Positions 53,001-62,000 of a DNA stretch of 64,000 nucleotides are shown in pieces (position 1 is the first letter of the stretch; each line of letters starts with the position of its first letter). Source of the DNA: Ciona intestinalis (Eukaryota; Chordata; Ascidiacea; Phlebobranchia; Cionidae); assembly GCF_000224145.3 (NCBI RefSeq), contig NC_020169.2, forward strand, positions 2,096,662 through 2,160,661, given 5' to 3'. The translations under genes and the position numbers were made by a program. The notes below the pieces were generated by a model, which did no database searches, was not told where the DNA came from, and saw nothing but the letters and a program-made list of their open reading frames with translations.

Positions 53001-56000
53001 TTTTTCATATTTAAAAGTATTTTTCCTATTTTTTTTTCATTTTCAGGGAGAATCAAAGCCTTCAAATTGGGATAAAGATTGTCCTGCCCTGTCCCGTGTG
53101 CTTCTCGCTTGCTTGGCAGCTTGCCAACTCCAACACCCATCAGGCACCTCCACCCTACCGGGTCACGACCCACATGTGGCACTTGTGTCCGAACTTAAAT
53201 CGGCGATATCGCGCACCGTGCACACACCAGAGTCGCCCCAGAAGCACAAGAGGCTCAGAGCTTTGCTTGAAATAGTAACGTGAGTTGGTAAAATATGTTT
53301 GCTAATAAACATGAAAGTTGTAGTCGTCTGTTGCTGCTAGTATATGCTATTGTGATTTTATTACTACTTTTATTTAAAATCCTTTTTAAATTCAAAAAAA
53401 AAATTTTGTAACAATTTTTTTAGACATTAAATTTTTATTTTTTTTATTAAAATTATAAAATATTTCATTATGACATCACAACTGCTCATATCCGCAGCAC
53501 GATCATCGAATGCACGCGTACAAACCCACAACAGCCTCGTCGTACCCTGGCAAGAAACCAACTTCCTGAGCCTAACGTTGACCAGTCTCAAAGTGTGGTG
53601 CCGCGGCTCATGGTACGGCGCGGCCTCACCACAGATTTGGCGAAAATTACGCATTATATTGATCTAGGCTCATCTGAAATGGCAGACACCGTGAACGCAG
53701 CATTACGTCCTTTAGAGGTATTTGTTCTATTTTCTTAGTATCGTCTAATGTAAAAACTTAAGTAGCTAAACTAAATCTAAATAGATGAAACAAATTTTTC
53801 ATGAATTTCATTTTACTTAAATGTGATCAGAATTTTTCCTATTTGCTTAGTATTGTTTAATGTAAAACTCAGTGTATAATCTTTTTTCTGAATTCCAAAT
53901 AAATGACTATTAAAATAGCACCTTTTTTATTATAAATTTTTCAACAAAAAACAACAGAATCTTACCCGTTACACTACACACACACAAGTCTCGGGAGGTA
54001 GTATGTTCTATTTGCTTAGTATTGTCTAATGCAAAAACTCAATGTTCAATCTATATACTAAATTCTATGAAAGCGACTGGTAACATAGCCCAGTTTTTTT
54101 ATAAATCATTCAATTAAAAATATTTCAACAGATTCTCACCCGCTACACAAGTCTCTACAGCAACAAAGCACAACAAAGTGAAAACAAGAAGACAACAACA
54201 GAAGAAGAAACCTCACAAGCCAGAAGTGAGCAAGTGCAGGATAGACAAGCAAGTGCAGAAATTACTTCAGTGAGTATCAGAGCAAGTCCGATTTCTGTTT
54301 CTTGTTTATGACTGTTGCCAGTGGCGCAGCCAGAAAAAAATAACGAGAGGGTTTAAATCAAAAAATGTTAAATTTTTTTTTTAATTAATTTTTTTTGGGT
54401 TTAAATGGGGGGCCCGACACCCTAAACCACCCTGGGTGCGCCACTGGCTGCTGTCATAAGTTGTAACATTTTTTGGTATTCTGTGAAAATGTGTTTTATT
54501 TGGGTTAGCTTCTAAAACAAGGCATGCCATGAGACTTTTTCCCCAGAGTTAGATTTTTAACCTAGAATAAATCGTTTGTCTTTGTATTTTAACAACAATT
54601 GATATTAAACTATAATTACCAATAAAAATGTCACCAACGTGTTTTGAAAAAAAAGTGAAAAACAAAAGCAGGCTGTAAACTTGACCATTGTCTGTTCCAA
54701 TGACGCACAGGTTCTGTTTTTAGCCGCAACAATGGAATACATACACAATAAAGTTGTTTTCAAGCAATTATAGCTAGGTAAAAGTTGGTTATAGTATTTT
54801 TTCCCATCCATCATTTTTTTGAAATAATAGTTACAAAAATCATTTTTTTTCTCCAGAATTCTCTTCAGGAATGGTTAAATAGTGGCAACAATGATGGCGA
54901 ATGTCACCTTTCAACGGTTGCCACTCTTCTAGCTGCAGATGATGGTAGGCTAAGTTTTTTTTACTGTAACTTTTAATTTTTTTAGGAAAAATTCTTATTT
55001 TTTTTAAATTTTTAGTTTTTTTTTTGTATTTTTTACTTATATTGTTACAGCTAAGGCCTTGGTTCAGTTATTTTTAGCCATATTTAAAAAAAATTAAATT
55101 CGATTTTAGTAAAGTGTCTGATGCCCAGGAAACTGCTTAGCCAAAGTTGATTCTTGGCGCAATATTAGAAATACACCATCTAGTGAAAAACTATTTTTTA
55201 ATTTACTCTGATATTGTCTTGCTGGATGGCAGACAAATTTTGGTACAACAAAAATTGGGTGTTTCAGTATTGTAGTAGGGTGGGGTAAGACGGGACACCT
55301 TGAGCACAACATAATATTAAAATATCCTGATTGTGTTTAAACCATTAATAACGGTCTATGGGAGTCGTGAGAATATGGTTTTATAATTCATTAAATGTTT
55401 TTTGTTTACTACCAAATGGGACGAAAAAATAGGATGAAAAGGTGTCCAATTTTCCTCCAACTCACTGTATATTATCCTTTTTGTACATGTAACAATACCA
55501 CTTCATCCTAGATAACATGTCAGATGAATACATGGACGTTTTAAACCCAGATAATGTCAGCCAAGAGTCAGATCTTCAGTATCTTGATGCTTGTAAGTCA
55601 AATTGTTATCTTTCTTTGACAATTTGAAAAAAAAGCAACATTTTTTTAACATTTCTAATTTTTTTGCTTATAAGTTTTGTTTAAAAATCTCAGTTATTTT
55701 TTTTATTTTTTTTACTATTAATTTTTTTTATCTTTTTTACTTTTTTTTGCTCTTGCAGCGGAAATGCAGCCTGGCCACAGACAGGATGTCTTTATGAGAG
55801 AGGATGAAGAGGAGATCGCAGCATCCAGGATCGAACAAGATCATGACGAAAATGATGGGGGTAAAATTTTAAACATTTTATAAAAAAATTTTGATGAATA
55901 AAAAAATATTTTAAATAAAAATTTTAAAAATTATTAAAATCCTACTCTAAAGAACAAATAAATATGAGAGATGATAAAAATAATACCGTTTAACGGGTAA

Positions 56001-59000
56001 ATTTATTAAAAAATAAACTGTATGTAATACCATGTACTTACTTTTTGACTGTTTTTAATGTTCATGTGTAAAATATTAAGATTTGACACAATAATCCCCA
56101 CAAAATACACGGACAGCTATAATAGAAATTTAAAAGCTATTCTTGTTGCCTACGATTTGTAGTAATGACAAATCTATCCAAAACCAACCGCCGATGTCAC
56201 GCTGTAAAACCTCACCCATAGAAAAAAGAAAAAGTTTGCGGGATAAACTGAGATTTGATCTGGATGTTTAATCTTCTAGACACTGTAGCTGTGGACGAGG
56301 ATGAGAGAGTGGAGGATGACATTGCGGATGACACCATCAATGGGGATGAATCAACCGACAGCGAGCAAGATGAAGACGATGACGACGACGACGATGATCA
56401 AGACGTAATGTTTTAATTTAAAAATTTAAAACGCTCTGGACTGTACCCTTTGCGATATTTTGCATTTGTCTTTGTAGAATTTATATTTTTTTTGGCATTT
56501 ATACATTTTATGTGAATTTTTAACTTAAATATGAAAAACTTATAAAAGTTTGTCAATGCCTTTATTATATTTATAAAAAGTTTGCGACCAATTTCTGTTT
56601 TCTAAGAGTAGTTTTTGTGGATGCTTTTGTAAGTGTAGCGTAAACGGCAAATTTGCATCATTTTTTTAGTTCAATTTTTTTTTTAATTTTTTTTCCTAGG
56701 ATGAAATAGAGGATGATGGTTCAGAAATGGATAACCAGGAAATGGATGAAGACGAGGTTATTGAAGGTTTGTATCTCTATTGTTCTAAGTGGGTAAGATC
56801 CCACAGCAAGTCACTCCATGGAGAAAGATATTTAGGCTGAAGTTGGCCTATTACAGTCGTGGTGTTATAACCCAAATGTTCGTTAGATGTTTTGCCTTTG
56901 GCTTGTATGTCTACCAGTATCGAGCATTGAACCTAGTATCCTTCAGTTACTATGCCACAGCAGTTAACAAATATTTTTCTTTATGTAGTTTTTCGGTGAT
57001 TGATATTTTGGGGTGAAACCGTAAAACTTCAAAATTGTAAACCGCTTATTTAAAATAATGCATTTTTTCCTTTTTTTACAATAAAAAATTCCCCCATTTA
57101 GCATTGACTAAAATACCTAAATGAAAAAAACTTTTTTTTACAGTAGTTTAAAATCTGCTAGTCTAAAACAGTGGAATAACAAAAATAAAATCTTTTTTTT
57201 ACAATATTTGGAAATTCCCTTTAAGATAGCGGGATAACTTACAGGGTGTTTTTAATCAACAGAATTTGGGGAAGATGTTGATTATGAAACATTCGTGTAC
57301 GACTTCATGCATGGTGATCACCAAGATATGGATCTTTTCATTCAAATGGAAGATATATTTGGAAGTACGTGTTTTATTGTATTTTTCTCTAAACCAGTCC
57401 AATAATTTTTTGACAATTTAAAGTAGGGTGGGGAAGATGGGGCGGCTTTTCATTGTCTTTTATAGTCCCATTTGGAAGTAAACAGGAAGATTCACAGAAT
57501 TATAAAACCGTATCCTCACAACTCACATAGACCGTTGTAAACTGTTTAAAACACAATTCGGATATTTGGATATTCTATTCCAAAGGTGTCCCGTCTTTCC
57601 CCACCCCACTATATACATGGTATGGGTGAGGAAACATATGGATTTTGGAATTTATCAAAATCAATTACTTCTGTTTAAAAAATTGTGGACATTTTCTATG
57701 TTTAAAATTGTCTCTCCTTCCAAAAGTAAATTACATTAAAACCGGCATATGTTTAAAGAAATTGTGAAGAATGTTTAAAATTTTCTCCCCTCTACAAAAG
57801 TAAATTGCATTAAAAAACTTCATATGTTTAATCAAAAAAGTCGTCCCAAAACTTAAATTTGGGTATAATACATCCATAATCATACAGAAATATTTTCCTT
57901 TCTAGGCATGCCTGGTGGTCGGTTACCAAACCAACTTATACCCATGCATGATGGCCCAGGTAGAAGATTAACACTACCCCTTGTAGTACATGATGATAAC
58001 AGAGACAACAACAATACTAGTAACTTAAAAAAATTCTCATGTTTTTAAATATAAATTGCCAAATTTTGCATTTTTTTTTAAAAATAAATTAGCAAAATTT
58101 TCAATTTTTTTTTAAAATTTCTTCTTTTTTTAAAAATAAATTGGCAAAATTTTGTAATTTTTTTTGTAAGTTTTTGAATGTTAGTGCATACAGGAACCAG
58201 TAATTCAAACTTACATTTGCAATGATTTCATAATCTTTTTTTTTCAAAGTGTACTCTTCAACCATATCTGTATAGCAAATGGGTGACGGGCCAACCCTCT
58301 GCTAAAATTCAAGTTCCTAGTTTACTGTAGGACCTTACACTTACACAATAGTTTAAAATTGAAATCTCCAATTCTAAATCCATTCTTCACTTTTTATTGC
58401 TAAAAAAATCGTAATCTGATCCATTCTTTCATTTTTTGCAAAAAATTATTTTTTTTTTAATCCTATCATCTTCTTCCAGCACGTAGCATTCCCCCTCCTC
58501 CTGGGATGATCGCTCTCTGCCATCCTCTGTTAGTCCGGCACGCCAACCACGCCCAAATCACTGACAGCGGTGGTCCAATCTCCATACCAAGACAGGGCTT
58601 CTCTCAGAGCTTTGCCAGCGTTGCGAGTGGTACACGTAATGTGGCAGACGGCTGGACACACCAGGTGTCGCGTGCAGGCAACCTCTCCACTGCCCAACAA
58701 CAACAGTTGATAAACCAACAGGAGTCCAACCACACCATACATCTACATTATACTGGTGGCAGACAACCAAGGAATGCACCGTTAGTGCTGCAGAGGTAAG
58801 AAGAAGTAATGTCCTAGTACTTTGTATACACTATTATTCTAGTACTTTGTGTACACTAAAATTCTAGTACATTGTATACACTAATATTCCAGTATTTTGT
58901 ATACACCTGTTATTTTATTGTATGTCAGTATGGTCCTTTAGCATAGCAAGCCATTGAACCTGAGGTTTAGGTCTAATTTGGCCCATTACCCCGATACATC

Positions 59001-62000
59001 AATTTGTCATTACGACCTTATAATATTACACTTAAATACTTTGGAATACATCTTTAAAACTAGTATTGGAGTAGTACTCCCCCATTCTACCAAAATTTAT
59101 AAAACTGACCTAACTTCAGTTTGTCATGTTGTTTTAAGTTATAGGTGGGAAAAGATGGGACGCCTTTTACCTATATTTTCTCGTCCCATTTGGTAGTAAA
59201 CAAAGAACAAATTTACAAAACCATGCCCTCACGACTCCCATATACCGTTATTAATTGTTTAAAACACAATCAGGATATTTCAATATGATGTGCTTAATGT
59301 GTCCCATCTTACCCCACCCCGCTATACAACAATATAATAATTGAATTTATTTTCAAGCTGAACTATACTAATAATTCTAGCTTTTTTTATAAAATATTTT
59401 TCTTCTAAATGATTTTCTTTCTACTGTTAGACTTCTTGGACCCACAGTTGCACAAGATATCTTACAAGTCTCAAATTCATTGTACACGGAAGGTGGTGGA
59501 CGTGCCCAGCTTATTGTCAACACAGATGACGCAAACTACACCCCCACTGATATCATTGACGTTATTTTCCTGGTAATTTTCCGTTCACTCATTCCTTCAC
59601 AAAGTAGCAACATTTTTTTGGCCTCAAAACAATTTTTTTAATGATTTTTTTGATTTTATACATAGTAGGGTGGGGGAAGATGGATAACCTTTAAATTCTA
59701 TTTTCGTGTCCAATTTGGTAGCAAACAAAAAGCACTCAAAGAATTATCCGCACTACTGCCACAAACTGCTGTTAATTGTTTAAAACACGATCAGGATATT
59801 TGGATATTGTGTAAAAAGTCTCCCACCCCCACCCTACTATACCCCCCCAAGAAAATTGCTTCCTAATTTTGTTTTTTACTTCACAACACAGGATAGTATG
59901 TTTCAACAGCAAAGTGGGGTTATGGCAAACCATTCTGCTTCTCTCGTCCCTGATAACGTGCCTTCTTCTCTTGCCCGTTGGGTGGAAGAAAGTTGTGTGC
60001 TTGACTCACAAAGTCTTTATGATTGCATCACGGGTGAATGTTTCACATGAATTACATTTTATGAACAAATTAACGACTTCTTTAGTATGAAAAATTCTTA
60101 TTTTCCATTTAAAAAGAAATTATTACTAATTTTGTATTTTTTGTGTTATTTTTTTCTTTTGTATTTGGATAATACCTTTTCTAATTGATCTTTCAATTTA
60201 ATTTATTTATTGTTCTTTATGTGTTTTTTTCTTTTTTTTACTTTAGTTTTTACATTGTATTTGGATAACACTTTTCTAATAATTTTTTTCATATAGATTC
60301 AAAGTAACTGTGTAGTCACAGATATGATATTTTTTCTAATCTTTCTTCTCTTTTTTCCGCAGTCATCAAGGATGAGATAGTGAAGCATGTCCTCGATGTG
60401 AGGGATGAGGAGCTCTCGGAGCGCAAAGAGAAGAGAAAGAAAGAGAAAGAGGAGAAGCAAAAAGAAGAGGAGCAGAAAAAGAAAGAGCGAGAAGAGAAAG
60501 AGAAAGCAAAGAAACAAAAGAAAGAGGAGGTTGTTGAAAACACTCCTGCGGAACAAGTAAATCACACTATCAATATATTCAACCTTAACTAATTGAAAAC
60601 AAACACAGGTTACTACCAGTAGTTCACCATCCATAGCCACCCCATCCAACACACCAGTTGCTACACGGCCTGACTCTCCTTCTGTATCTTCAAGTAAGTC
60701 TTAACCGCTTAACCAACCAACATGAGAAAGACCACCGAAACAACATGGCCGTGACCACAATGAGGTAGTAGGTTATGCAGTTATAGCCTCCCTTTTATAC
60801 TGAGTGGAGCACAGGAGATACTGTGTAACCTTCTGCCTTTGTGGCTTCGTGTTTCTATCATCAGCTCCCACAAATTCCATGGCATCTTGCTGAGGTAGTG
60901 GATTCTGTAGTTTTTGCTCGTTAAATGAGCCAGAGGAGGTAACTGCACATTCCACCATCTCGTAAGCGCCTTGAACTTTCAACCTCGGATTTCCAGCGGA
61001 ATATTCTTATGTTAGTTTTCTTTTATGAAAGAAAAACCATACAGTATTGTGGTTTTTTGACTAATTAGTGGTAATTTCACTAACTTGGCAAATTTTTACT
61101 AATTTTCTAAATTTCACTGCGTTTTAAAAAATAATTGAGCTTTTTCAAGTTTTTTCCAAAATTTATTGGTAATCTCAAAAAACTTTTAAATCAAGCAATC
61201 TTTTCCAAATATGTTCCCAAAAAAGTAAATAATACCAACTTTTCCAATATGCCTTTATTGTTAAGTATCCTGAGGTACACCTGCTGTTGAGGTAGTAGGT
61301 TATGTTGTTGCACATAATACTGCATTGGAGATACACCATGACCTTCTAACCTCTGCACCATGTCTATCACTTTCAACATGGGGTAATATGGGACGAATCT
61401 GACAAATTCCAAGGACCTCACCCACATAGAGTTGATGTTCTTGTATTTCTATATTAGAGTACTATGAACTGATGCAAGTTGAGGTAGTAGGTTATATCAG
61501 TTGATTATATGAACCAGGAGATAACTGTATAGCCCACTAGCTTACTTGCATGGTTTACTTTCAACCAAGAAAAGGATATTTCTACTTTATTTGGATTTTT
61601 AAAGCAGAATTTTTTTAGGAAGATAAGTTCCAGATTATATTTTTTTGGTTTTTTTAAGAACTATAGTTGTCGATATTATGAGGTAGTAGGTTATGCAGTT
61701 TTGCGACATTATTCTCGTTGCGTTGGAGATAACTGTGTAGCCTACTGACTCTAATGTCTTCAGCTCTCTCTTCAAGCACTTTCCAGCCTTTTTTTCAATT
61801 CTCTCAAATGCCTTTTTTCTTTTTTGCTAATCCTTCTTTCCTACCTAAGCAACTGAGAGAGCGCCAGCCATCAATGCACTGCAGCAAGCTAGCTCCTCGC
61901 TACTGGCAGTTAGTGGCCAGCTTGAAGGGTTAAGTTTTAGCCTCCAACAAGCCATAGGAGCAAGTGAAGATGTTCCAGCAACCGCTCGTTCTGCATCTGA

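Larger units (their letters stand above)
60694..61849 (+). ncRNA. let-7: HUWE1 intron hosting a five-member let-7 microRNA cluster
   Basis: One intron between exons 64 and 65 holds five sense-strand hairpins, each with a let-7 5' arm beginning TGAGGTAG and a pairing 3' arm. They are listed singly below. Spacing is irregular (about 110-400 bp), and nothing else is recognisable between them. let-7 represses many developmental-timing mRNAs. Sharing the host transcript implies co-transcription with HUWE1 unless a private promoter exists. Confidence 0.93.

Noticed and set aside
60299..60652. Minus-strand open frame rich in Phe, Leu and Ser
   Set aside because: It is the antisense of the Lys/Glu-rich HUWE1 exon 60363-60556.
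61262..61285. A sixth let-7 5' arm (CCTGAGGTACACCTGCTG)
   Set aside because: Only TGAGGTA matches and there is no let-7-like centre or separate pairing arm. It overlaps the base of hairpin 3.
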